Assembly: GCA_002270565.1 (NCBI GenBank)
Contig: NQMI01000072.1
Span: 133,664-197,663, forward strand
Direction of reading: 5' to 3'
Length of the DNA stretch: 64,000 bases
DNA from: Stenocarpella maydis
Taxonomy: Eukaryota > Ascomycota > Sordariomycetes > Diaporthales > Diaporthaceae
Positions 1 through 10,528 of this stretch are shown here, piece by piece (position 1 is the first letter of the stretch; every line of letters begins with the position of its first letter). Both the position numbers and the translations under genes were made by a program. The notes beneath the pieces were generated by a model, which searched no databases, was not told the DNA's origin, and worked only from the letters and a program-made list of their open reading frames with translations.

Positions 1-381
1 CTGGTGCAGTGCTCCAGCAGAGGCGGGGTCCGCTTGGCCATTGCCTCGGGGAAGCTCGCGGCGTCATCCTTCAGGATGTCGATGACACCGTCCAGGGAGT
101 GGAGTTCGGCGAGGACGGCATCGAGTTCTGCCCGTGCCTCTCTGACCTCGCGGATGAAATTTCTCAGGGTCGGGGACGTCTTCGAAATAGCATTGCTGGT
201 TGCAAAGCATGCCGTCGAGATGGACCTGGGAGAAAGGACGGACAAACGTGGGTTAGTGGCGCGCCCGCCATGGAGCCAGGCCCAGACAAGTGCTGTCTCG
301 TTTGTGCTGCAGCTGCACGAAACGGACTAGAGCATCCGGGAGATTGGCATGTCGGGGAAACAAGACTCACAGGGAATCCAT
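1..381 (-). CDS. STAND/NLR-type protein, N-terminal fragment (runs off the window)
   Basis: This is the 5' end of a gene read leftward and cut by the window edge. Exon 1 is only 11 nt (381-371, ATG GAT TCC CT), followed by a GTGAGT donor at 370. The CAG acceptor ends at 226 and exon 2 runs from 225 to 1. The joined start reads M-D-S-L-S-I-S-T-A-C-F and goes on to a helical stretch containing NFIREVREARAELDAV and later LDGVIDILKDDA. This is the pattern of the fungal N-terminal domain of STAND proteins (Helo-like), which normally precedes a NACHT or NB-ARC ATPase and repeats. Such proteins are linked to programmed cell death and non-self recognition. The family call rests on pattern resemblance. 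The downstream domains are outside the window, so the effector and sensor parts are unknown. Confidence 0.7.
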
Positions 382-3300
382 GGTGCCCGCAGCGGCCAGC
401 AGGTCGCGCGTCTGCCTCTGATGCACGTATGGATATTATGGATATTCAGTTCACATGCGCCGGCCCAGACAAGGGAAGGACCAGGAGAAAACAGAACGTG
501 AAATTAGACGAGTGGGCTACGATCATGAAGTGGGCGGGACGGGACTTTTCAGGTCTTGACCGCCCCCCCCCCGGAAAGGCAAATCACAACCCCCCCCCCC
601 TAACATCCAGCAGGATTATTCTTCCATACCTGCTGTTGTTAGCTGACAGTGGTACGCTGAACCACCGCGCAATCTACCAAGTACCCAGGCTATCCACTGC
701 AGCGCAACCACACATGTCCAAGAGTGCATGCGGCCCCCAGACGCCATCCAGCAGCTAGCATCCTTGCAAGCTTGGTCCTCGGGGATGTAGGCTGTCCACG
801 ATGCAGCGAATCCGCGACCATTGACACTACTCCGTACACACGAGTATTACGGTTGGCTGACCTGTGGCGTATCTGACGGGAGTGATGGAGGCTGCGGCAC
901 ATCGAGTTTCTGTGGACCGATTTGTAGAAATTTCCCAGCACTGACAAGAGGTCCGGGCACTCGGGGCCCTCTCCCCAAGGCTTCCCAGGGTTCCCTCAAC
1001 GTCCCGTTAACGTACAAGGATACCTCCTACCGTACCTAGGTAGTGTGCACTAGAAGGTGACGTCTCCCCGGAGGGTGGGCGGGCCACCATGCAAACAAGG
1101 AGCAGGGGGCCACGCAACGGCCACCGCGATCAACAGGCCGAGGGTCGCTATCCACCACGGATCGTGTTTGAACATTCCCTTCCCAGGACTGCCCTGACTC
1201 TGGGCCCATCAGGCACGGCACCCACAGAAAATGGTATAGATCGGCATGTGGTCAGGATGCTCCTCCGCACCTGGTTTGAACCTTGGGCATTTGTCACCTC
1301 GAGCTACCTAGGTACACTACTCCGTACAGATTGGAGCGTTGGGGCCAAGGAACGAGAGGAGAGCAGAGCTGATGACTGACTGAATGCCATCCCTCCAGGG
1401 CTCGACCTGCCCATTCTGGATTCTGGTCGACCGTTGCCCCTGGCTAGCGACACCAGCATACGCTAGGGCAGAAGGAGAAGATGAGCCGAGGGCCCCACTG
1501 ATCAGATGTCTGCAGGCCTGGCAGGCCCGTCTCTTGTCGCCCGCAGGCAGGCGAGACAGGCAGTCTGTCGCTGAACTCACCAAGATCTTGCGGGGAAATT
1601 CTACTTCTGGGTCCCCAGTACACTACCCTAGGTAGGTAGTGTAGAACCCTCTCCAACTCGTGTGCTTCCCAAACAGGCTGGTGGGATCGCCCGGGCGGGG
1701 CGTGGGACAGCCCAGCGCTGTTCTGCCATTGGGCGTGGCCGTCGGGCATTTCGTCTCTTATCGCCATAGGCCGACAAAGCTCCGCGTCGCTGCATGGCAG
1801 ATGGGCAGGGTCGGCGCGGTTCATACGGCATGGACTACAATATAGCAGTACAGGCTATAGGCCACTGGCTGATTTGCACAGACTGGATCGACGAGAATGA
1901 CGGGGTGACAGAGGTGACAGAAGTGACAGGAGAGTGTGACTGTCGCATCAATGGTGCCCAGATGGCAGCACGTGCCTCGGGAGGCTTTCGGCCCCATCTA
2001 GGGAGGCTAACCTAAATGACTTCTCCGCCTGAAGTCGCTTTCGCTAATAAATTAGGCAAGGCCTGACTTTATGGGCCAGGAATTGCTATTATGTACACTA
2101 CAATATATTATACCATAGTACACTACACAAAATTTAACGTTCAATGCATCTACCGTACTATGAACGGCCCGCATTCCTGGGCGGGCCTGGACCCCAGTGC
2201 AGGTTGTGGATCTCAGTGGACCAGTGGATAAGTGGGCGGGTTGCTCCTCGCTCACCATCCCCGGAGGATCCTCTCTGTTTCACGAGCACTGTTCCTTCCA
2301 TCCCCTTCTCGGCTTCCGTCTTTTCCTTGTCTGCACGTTGCCACTGGAGCTTACGGAGATTTGGTCTGACAGACCTCTCCGCCGGTATTCTGGCGTTCCG
2401 GCAGACTGCCACTGTCCCACAGCATGCCCGTGCCCGTCGAATGACTGTGCGCACCCGGGCACATCCCGCAGCCCCCAACCCAGCTGGAATCTTTTTTTTT
2501 TAAAAGCACGGTCGTAGTACAACAGTATCATGGTATGGATATCAGAATATTCCAACCCGTGCCCAGTGGTCTGCCGCTATTTCCGGAACCAAACGGGGCT
2601 CGGTTTGTGCCACCAATCTCAATATCACCTGGTTAATCTATCAGGCTCACGATGTGAAACCCGCGGTGGGCTCACCCAGCTCTGTACTTCCAGTCCGGCG
2701 CTTTGCTCGTTGCGTATTCTCGTGGCCCCTCTCCGACCACTTCCCACCAGTCGTCTTTTTTTTCTTTTACCCCTCTCCCATAAGTACTGCGCTGTATCCA
2801 CTCCTTGCCTCGCTCAGGGCATGCGGGACGGGACGCGTGTCCCTAAAACATTTGTAGTTTCGCAGCCCTTAACTATCAACGTGCCTCCCGGCCAAGGAAG
2901 TGGAGGAAGCTCTCGGCAACATCAGAGAATCAACCCCCGGCCTCGTCACCTCGGACACCTGACACGGAGAAGCACTCCGCATCTCCCTACTGCTCGACTG
3001 ACATGGAGGTTTATACACTACTTTGGCGCATCTCGAGCCTGACATTCCTCTCGCAGCAGCCTTGACGTACGGTCCTCACTGTCAGCCTGGCATTCTAACC
3101 AAGATTACCTAGACAAAGCAAACCGATTCCATGACTAGGTGTCTACTCCTGGAGGTCCTGGCTTGCAGTCAGGCACATGATCGGATCAACTTTGCCCATC
3201 ATCGACCCCACCTTCGCGTTCGTTACTATTCCCTCAGTACCTCACCAAGCCGGGCTCTAATCTCGCCCCTGCTTGCGCGGCTGTCTGGTTTTCAGTCTCG

Positions 3301-5009
3301 TTGCGGTCCGAGTCAGTCAGGACTATCTCCCACTGATCTATCACCTACATACTGTGCCACGTTGCGCCTGCAGCGGCTTGCTTACCTACTCTCGGACTAA
3401 TGCATGCGGCGTACCTGGTACGCTGATACAGTACATGACTAGAGCTGCAGCCTGCAGTGCTTTGGCCCTTCGAAATTTGTCAGGCAAGCGAACCTACCTG
3501 TGCAAGCAACGGAAAGGTCCTACCTCTTAAGCAACGGGAGGTTGTATGCGTATCCTCCATCATCGTGCTGCTTCTGCTACTCTGGTGACGTCAAGCTTCA
3601 CATGTCCACCGCTTCGACAGGCGATCCAGATCGGGCCAGCCGAGGATTCGTCAAGGGACGACCCTGGACAGCCCTGGGGCGCTTCAGCGCGGGGAAGAAC
3701 AGGTGTGGCGTCTGGGGTAGAAAGGTGCCGAGGCTTCCTGAGCGGCGACCATCCATGTGAGACACAGATTCAGGCGACATAACCTTAATAAGTGGTAGAT
3801 AACCTCATATTGCTAGCATTCCAGATAACATTAACCTTGGGGATATATAACCTGGAAGATGGCATATAGATAGTCCGCCATATGCCAGATAACACTGAGC
3901 TGGGACCGATTACCTTTGGGCCCCCCATTTATATGACGCCGAGGTCCGTGGGTATCACATAACTGCCCGTGAGGCTCGCCTGCTGTCTCTGCTTGATGAA
4001 GCTGGGACCATGCTGCTGGCATTGTGTCGGGCAATGCATGCCCGGGCTGATGCCGGCCCGACGAGGTGGCTCTGCCCTACTGAGACTCATGTTGCACGTG
4101 CATTGATGGCTCCGAAGCTTGACAGCTGCATATACCATATGCCGCTTTGTGATTTATACCATATTGTTCACGGCGGTTGCTTAGATTTCGGGTAGTGTCG
4201 AAGTGTCAGTCAGGTGTTCAGGTCGACACGAAGTCAATAGACCACGGTGGCATTGCGGATTTTTACGCGAAACTCTACAATTCTGTCCCCTCGAGCTGCT
4301 ATTAATTTACAAGTGCAATTATTCCTACAGGCACGCTACGCTCTTGAATGCCGTAGATGACTGCAAGGGTGCCATGATTCGATGCGGATGATCGACCCTG
4401 AGCCCGAGGAGGTCTGAACCAATCCACCGCTAGTTATTAAGCCAACGACATTTCATTGACGTTTCCGTACGCTTTGATGGCTATGCTCGATCCCCTTGGC
4501 AGCCACTGTAGGCCCATGTCTCGTCGTGTTTGCGTTTCGAAGGTGTGGTGCCATGGGGTGGTCCCCCGCCCGAGGCCAGCCCGGCCGCCCAGCACAACCC
4601 TCCAGGTGAACGCAGACATTGGACCTCATGGAATTTCAAACTGACAACAAGGCCTACATTTTGGGCCGCAGAGAGCTACCGCGACAGTTTAGGTTCCCGA
4701 TGCCCCAAAACGCAAAACAGGCCATTGCCGTACGGGGCCATGATACTGTCACGGACAGAAACACTCCACGGCCGTGGATGCTAGTGTTAGGAGGTCCTTG
4801 CGGCCTCTTTATAGATATGAAAGCGGTCAAACCTCACGTAACTAAATGCTGTGCTGCACCAGATTCGGAATTCCAAGAACTTGGCTCTTTGTGTTTGTTT
4901 TCAAACCTGCCGGCCCTTTCTTCCTAACATCATACTACTCATCCACGATTCTTTCTTGTACTATTTCCACCTTTTAGCCGTATCTCTGCCAGTTTACACA
5001 ACGCCTCGG
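382..5009. other. Long spacer, no convincing gene
   Basis: I could not support a gene in these 4.6 kb. Open frames are short and without family character. The stretch has C tracts near 566-600, CT-rich DNA around 2270-2340 and 2700-2790, small direct repeats of GTGACAGA near 1905-1930, and copies of two palindromes (TACCTAGGTA at 1033 and 1305; TACTCCGTAC at 828 and 1318). The last few hundred bases should hold the promoter of the membrane protein gene that starts at 5010. Confidence 0.5.
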
Positions 5010-6002
5010 ATGATGAGGCACGGCTGCCTTTCTGTCCTTCAATGGAGCCTCATGTTGCCTCGAGGAGCTGGCTCACCGCTTCCAATGACAGATGACGGAG
5101 CACACCAGCCCGAAAAACGATCTTTGACAGGAGGCGCCCCTCTGGAGGACTGGGAGATTGCAGTCATTATTCTTGGTGCCTTGTTTGGAGTCATGCTCCT
5201 AGGCGTTGTAGGGGGCATTTGTGAGGTCGCATTGGCCGGCAGGATCAAAGAGAGCAATGCTGAAGCAGACGCCAAGTTAGAAGCGAATGCAAATCGCGAC
5301 ATCGGTGAGAACAGCGAGGACGGGAAAATAGAGCGCGGGGCTGGAGAGGGCACAGAAGGGGTCGTAGACCAGGACCGGTACTCGTGGCAGCCAGAGAGGA
5401 TGACGACTGGCTTGAGCGACGACTCCACGCTGGCGGGATCAGACCGCGGAGTCCCGGAATCGGACCTCCCCGGTGTTGAGCAAACGATGAACGAAGAGGG
5501 AGACTGGTCTGGAGGCTCTGGAGCTGCCCAGCAGACAGGCGAGCCGTCGTCTATTCCGTGGACCAGCGAAGGCCTGCCTCCGCCAGACACATCACAGTTT
5601 GTCATCGATGACGTGGACAGCCCTGGTTACGGAAGTTCTCACAACAACGCCCAGGACTACGAGGCTTATTACCCAGGACACCTGAACCCACCGCCGGCCC
5701 TGCCGAATAACACCGCCGGGCGGGACCAGGATGCGGGACACCAGTACTGGGACGACGGAACGTCCGGCACCGGGTCCTCCCGCGCAGAATATAATGGCCC
5801 CGCTGATGGCGACGGAGTACACGCGGCAGTGTCTCCGCCACCTGGGGCATATTCCGGGGAGGGTTACGGATCGGCGGTCATGCCGGATTCGGCCGACTAT
5901 CTTCAGGAATACCGGCAAAGCCAGCTATACCTTCAACAGGATGATGAGTGGTATGCCGCAGCAAGTGCAACGTACGGTGCCTCGGAAGGAACGACACGGT
6001 GA
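5010..6002 (+). CDS. Hypothetical single-pass membrane protein with long acidic tail
   Basis: A 330-residue intronless reading frame. The frame is open upstream to 4851, but the first plausible ATG pair is at 5010/5013. After a short N-terminal part comes one clear transmembrane segment at about residues 49-75 (it begins WEIAVIILGALFG). Then follow about 250 residues that are acidic and rich in Gly, Pro, Ser and Asp, with many Tyr near the C-terminus. There is no cysteine-rich or enzymatic domain. The layout (short outside part, one helix, long disordered tail) is common among fungal surface or sensor-like proteins, but I recognise no family. The strong protein-like composition and single long frame support a real gene. 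Function is unknown. Confidence 0.6.
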   Translation: MMRHGCLSVLQWSLMLPRGAGSPLPMTDDGAHQPEKRSLTGGAPLEDWEIAVIILGALFGVMLLGVVGGICEVALAGRIKESNAEADAKLEANANRDIGENSEDGKIERGAGEGTEGVVDQDRYSWQPERMTTGLSDDSTLAGSDRGVPESDLPGVEQTMNEEGDWSGGSGAAQQTGEPSSIPWTSEGLPPPDTSQFVIDDVDSPGYGSSHNNAQDYEAYYPGHLNPPPALPNNTAGRDQDAGHQYWDDGTSGTGSSRAEYNGPADGDGVHAAVSPPPGAYSGEGYGSAVMPDSADYLQEYRQSQLYLQQDDEWYAAASATYGASEGTTR

Positions 6003-6831
6003 GGAGGGGGGTGCGATAATAAAGAGGGAGAAGCACCGGATGTTGGGTGCCACCAAAGATAAACCTAAAACGAAAACGGGATTTATAAAGGTCGTGGGAT
6101 GGTACTGAGGTGACCCTGTTGAGGGTATTAACAGGATATCAAAAATAAACCATGCCGGGGATGCCTGGGACGATATATAAATCAAGCGTCGAATGCAAAA
6201 AACGCTTTCGAGTTGTTAGACTTTGGGAGTTTACAGGTTAAAGAGAGAAGGCAGACGCCTTGGCGGCTTGAGGAATCCGTTTCCTGCCTCAATACCAGGC
6301 TTGCTGAGACTGTAAAGCCATTACCGCCACTAACGCCACCAACCCTATTCGAATTAGATACAACTTACACCTCTATACTACCGGGTTTTACCGATTCACC
6401 CAGTACCACGTATCAAGTATCTTCTACTCATGTACTTATCTCTTCGCTTGTCTTGAACAGGCTACACGTATTAAAGATGTCCCCAATACCGTCTCGGCCG
6501 CGGCATTGCCTTCAAGATGCTCATCGTGATTTCATCACCAAATTCACGGAGGGAGAGCACCAGAGACGTCTTTCCAGGCGCCTGAAACCCCTGTGAGCAA
6601 AGCAACACGCTACGCTTCGTAAGCAGCTGCAAAGAAAACGATTCCTCCAGCCAGCATAGGCCAACCAAATAAAGCGGAATATAGCAGGTATATTGAAGAA
6701 ATGGAAGAGGTATATACATCACCCATTCTAGGTTTACGTGATCTCATATTAATAGCTTGGAAGGTTTTGCGAGAACCAAAAGCTGGGAGGTTGGAACACA
6801 CGACTAAACAGCTCTGGCCGACCGCGCAACA
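6003..6831. other. Spacer before the DUF3435 fossil
   Basis: No gene is supported. The region includes the 3' flank of the membrane protein gene and becomes AT-richer. A stretch near 6650-6820 may be an eroded 5' part of the DUF3435 gene that follows: a short reading similar to GILKKWKRY is visible in one frame, but stops surround it. Confidence 0.35.
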
Positions 6832-7522
6832 GCAATAAGCTTCTTATACCATTTATGCGAGACTTACAAGATCAAGTCTCAGGGGACATCACGGGAGTAC
6901 TATCGCCAATACAAGCAGCTATTCTCGAGCGTGAATGGTCGCTATATTAACACAAATAACAACAAGGAAATCCTCAAGGTACCATAAATCGAACCTCCCC
7001 ACTTTCCTTTTGCTAAATTAACTTTAGTTCCATGATGCTACACTAGTACGTAAGTTCGAGCTTCGCCCTTCAAGCATCAACGGCAAGCCAGTTCTGAATT
7101 CTAACGATGTTCTAATCCTCCAAGTTTTCAACGTGGCCTATAATCCTGGCATCTTCCCAACCAAGCGCCATCGTGTCCAACTACTCGGCATCTATCTCAG
7201 CCTCGCCTACACAGGAGCCCAGCCAGGTAAGCTTGTAAACAATAAGAAATCCAGCCAAAGGATAGCTCCTGGGAGGGCTTATTTTGGTCGAGGGACCTGG
7301 ATGACCCATACGATGAGGACGAGCAAATGCTAGAGGAGGATTCCAGGATACTAGAGAGTATTCTAATACAGGAGACCGCAAATCATAGACGTCCAAAAGC
7401 GCTATGCTACGAGAACATAAACCTCATGGTGGGTTCGGAATCCCGAGAATGGACTCGACGTCTTAGCTATATCCGTTAAGTTTGTACACAACAAAGGAGC
7501 CAATCACAAGCTAAAGCCGTAA
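6832..7522 (+). pseudogene. DUF3435 / FluG-like tyrosine recombinase fossil
   Basis: Several blocks in shifting frames match the conserved order of fungal DUF3435 proteins, the family that includes Starship captain recombinases. Block 1 (6832-6986) holds ETYKIKSQGTSREYYRQYKQ and GRYINTNNNKEILK, then a stop. Block 2 (7058-7250) holds LRPSSINGKPV, then YNPGIFPTKRHRVQLLGIYL and AYTGAQPGKLV. Block 3 (about 7299-7435) holds EDEQMLEEDSRILESILIQE and RRPKALCYENINLMV. Block 4 (7449-7522) holds GLDVLAISVKFVHNKGANHK and ends in TAA. The tyrosine-recombinase box normally reads TGxRxxEL. Here it is TGAQPGKL, so the first catalytic arginine (codon at 7220) is gone as well as the frame. No C-terminal His-x-x-Arg or Tyr part is visible. 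The gene is clearly dead. The family call is from remembered family pattern, not a search. Confidence 0.75.
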
Positions 7523-7854
7523 ACATATTCTCTCTACCTCGCTGGGTTCTTCGCTTCTGATTCGCCCCCCGCCGCACTAATCAAGTTAGCTGTCAGGCCC
7601 ACCTTATCTACCGTACATTCCATGCCATGTCGGTTAACTTATAACTGAGGTAAACTGCAATAGCGGAGGAACATTTAAGTGTGACTATAAGAGGCGACAA
7701 GAGCACCGAAGTAATATACCTTACTTCGCTCGAGTAACATTATCAATTCAGCATATTAACTCCAGTCTGCCGTGGCAAGAACCAAATTCAGCATTTAGCC
7801 TAGTGGCGACCTGTACATCACAGATGACTGACGGATCGAACAGTGCTGAATGAC
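7523..7854. other. Spacer between DUF3435 fossil and MFS gene
   Basis: AT-rich spacer without a gene. It should contain the promoter of the MFS transporter starting at 7855. I see no defined terminal repeat of the neighbouring mobile-element relic in it. Confidence 0.4.
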
Positions 7855-9248
7855 ATGGAGCTGCGAGAGGTACGCAACCAAGACCTGCATACGGAACAGC
7901 AGCAAATAGAGCCGGCCGAGCAATGGCTTGAGCCAGCGGATCGCGGTTTAGCGGCATGGAAGCTGCTCTGTACTGCATTTGTGTTTGAAGCGCTGCTCTG
8001 GGGTAAGAACACGGCCAAGCAGTTACTTTCCGCTTATTATTTTGCTAATATGTTGGGCTAGGCTCCACTTTCCTTTAGGATTCCCCTTATCGTTTGGAGT
8101 CTTCCAGAATTACTACTCTAAACTTCCCGAATTCTCTGATAATCCGTACATCTCAGTCGTTGGGACCATCGCCACCGGTCTTTCATATCTTGGGGCACCA
8201 CTTGTTTTACCAATGATTAAGCGGTATCAAAGTTACCAACGGCAAATGATCTGGGTCGGATGTAAGTTTCCTCGGCTTCTTCTTTTGTACCTAGCTAACG
8301 CTCTCTATAGGGCCATTATGCATCGGCAGACTCGTGGTCGGTTCTTTCGCAACCACTCTCGAGGGCTTGATCCTGAGCCAGGGTGTGGCCTACGGGGTGG
8401 GATTTCTAACCCTATATTACCCTATTCTGAACATGGTCAACGAGTACTGGATTAGCCGCCGGGGGATGGCCTATGGTCTGCTCTGCGGCGCCTCGGGAAT
8501 CTCGGGCACGGTATTACCTATCATATCCGAGGCACTCCTAGAGAAGTATGGCTATCAAGTCACACTTCGTGCTATCGCGGTAGCACTGGTTGTTCTGACT
8601 GGGCCACTGCTCCCCTTACTCAAAGGTCGAATACCCCCATCGGAGGAGAGCCGAATCGCTAGGACGGACTGGACCTTCCTGCAAAGTCCGTTGTTCTGGG
8701 TTTACTCCATCTCCAACCTCCTACAAGGGCTGGGATACTTCCTACCAGCTCTATACTTGCCCGCTTATGCGACATCATCTGGACAGAGCAGCCGCCAAGG
8801 CGCCTTGCTTCTGACCCTGATGAGTGTTTCATAGACTGTAGGCCAGTTCTTGTTCGGCTATCTCTCGGATCGCAACCTGCCACTCAATCTGCTCGTTGCT
8901 GGCTCCAATGCAATGGCAGCCGTTGCGACCTTGAAGATGTGGGGATTCGCAAGCTCTCTGCCGCCACTCGTCGTTTTCGCCATGATATACGGTTTCTTTG
9001 CCAGTGGCTTCACTGCGATGTGGGCCAGGATGAGTTCTGCAGTGAGCGGAAACCCAACCTCGTCTGACACCATCTTCACCTTGTTCAATTTCGGAAAAGG
9101 CATCGGCAACGTGTTGACAGGTCTGATTAGCGCCCAACTGATCTCCGGTGTTGGCTCGACTGCATCCTATGCCCTCCAAAAGTATTTGGGAGCTGTTGTG
9201 TTCACGGGAGCATGTATGTTTCTAAGCTCATGTACTATTGCTTTGTGA
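7855..9248 (+). pseudogene. MFS monocarboxylate-permease-like transporter with one in-frame stop
   Basis: The three-exon model is 7855-8002, 8079-8261 and 8311-9248, with GTAAGA...TTTAG and GTAAGT...TATAG introns that keep frame. The joined protein has the fungal MCT-like MFS pattern: LLWGFPLSFGVFQNYYSKLP in the first helix, GWPLCIGRLVVGSF, then LEGLILSQGVAYGVGFL, and in the second half QFLFGYLSDRNLPLNLL and several more hydrophobic helices. These permeases move monocarboxylates or similar small acids across the plasma membrane. The frame is interrupted once, by TAG at 8832-8834 between MSVS and TVGQFLFGY, where a Gln codon (CAG) is expected. Everything else is intact. The frame ends at TGA 9246-9248, possibly a little short. 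This is either a young pseudogene, a read-through case or a base error. The start at 7855 is the first in-frame ATG after a stop. Confidence 0.8.
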
Positions 9249-10528
9249 CATCTAAAGACAGTCATTTACGTGGTATGAAGTTCTAGTTCGGGGAGCATTA
9301 TGCCAAGTTCTGCCCGAAGTATAGACAAGAGGTGGTACTCACATTGGACTGTGGAGGCTTTGGGGAGGGTGCAAACACACCCACGGGCGGAATTCGACCT
9401 TCGCCGGTTCTATATTACATTTTCGATACCACGGTTTCAGCATCCCTGCACCTGTCAATCTCCTCAATCTCCCGCGCAAGCTCCTTAGTAGTAGCAGTCG
9501 TAGTATTAGTACTAAGTTAGTAGTAGTATACTGGTGTGTCCCGGCACTGACTTGTTCTTCTGCTTCGCCGGCACCGCCCCACCCTTGTACCACGCCTCGC
9601 TGCCGTACAGCACTACCGGGAGTAGGACAGTCCTGGCCGCCTTATGCATGCTGTCGGCTAGCGGGGGCTGGAGGGTGGCTATTCGATCTAGGTCCCTACC
9701 TAGGTATATAAGCAAAAAGCATATTACCAGCGCCATGACGACGTTCCCACATCTCTATCGAGAACCTGCTAATAAAGCACAATATGAGGTGCTAGGGTTG
9801 GAAGCCTTCACAGTTTACCCATCCAACTGCGACCTTGTATGTGAACTATAGTTATTTAGTCATATGTAACTAGAGCACCCCCAATTCCAAGTCCGTGATG
9901 CGTCGAACTTTGAAGCCAACTGCCGTGTCTGATCTCCTCATCTCGCTTAAAATTTTTTTTTTTGATGTTGAGAGAAGGTGAATCTGAACCCGGACTTTTG
10001 ATTCAATGTAAGTTAATAGTCAGTCAAAACGGGCTAGAATTGTTTCATTATGTACCAATCAGAGAGTGGAGCTGGCGACATGTTCGACCTAAGAATATGT
10101 GACACAGGTAATTTATCACGCGATCACGCGGAGCAATATTCTTTGTTCGTGGGTAAGCCCGCTATCATATAACCAATGTTCTAATGGTGAAGGCGTCGAG
10201 AAGATGAATGGTGAACGAAGCTTGAAGCGACTCCTGCTGCCGTGCGGCCCGGAGCAGGCACAGAGTAAGCCGGTTTTGTTGAGGAATGCTACGAGATTGT
10301 ACACAGTATCAAGAAGCCACATGCAGCCCTTGGGAGGGTGCACCGAGACAGGTGTTCAGGACGAGAATGTCAACCAACTGAACTTGCGAGACACAAAAGC
10401 AAACACGTCATTGGAATGCTCTTCCCTGGGCCTTGAATAAAATCACCACGTTACTAGGTCCCAGAGAAAACACAAGGCCTTTTTCGTCTAATACTCATTT
10501 GAGTGCCTGATTTTGCACCCAATTGAAT
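9249..10528. other. Spacer with LINE scrap and triplet repeat
   Basis: Apart from the LINE fragment at 9512-9736, this holds a run of TAG/TAC-like triplets at 9484-9530, one TACCTAGGTA palindrome at 9697-9706 next to a TATATA stretch, and a T-rich run near 9955. An open frame at 10099-10440 has no recognisable features. Confidence 0.4.
9512..9736 (-). mobile_element. Fragment of a LINE (non-LTR retrotransposon) ORF2
   Basis: On the minus strand a short open stretch reads ARTVLLPVVLYGSEAWYKGG. This resembles the segment found downstream of the reverse-transcriptase core in fungal LINE elements (Tad/I-like), where a VLPxxLYGxEAWY motif is typical. Only about 150-220 bases remain, with no other ORF2 domains. 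It is a dead scrap. The family call rests on one motif, so a chance match is possible. Confidence 0.5.

Noticed and set aside
9..758. A 249-codon plus-strand frame at the window start
   Set aside because: Its first part is antisense to the STAND exon on the minus strand and the rest crosses C tracts, so chance is the simpler reading.
2530..3042. A 170-codon plus-strand frame in the first long spacer
   Set aside because: Composition is not protein-like, and no motif, signal peptide or membrane segment supports it.
9955..10010. A possible tRNA T-arm (AATCTGAACCCGGACT) on the minus strand
   Set aside because: No acceptor stem, D-arm or anticodon arm could be paired around it.
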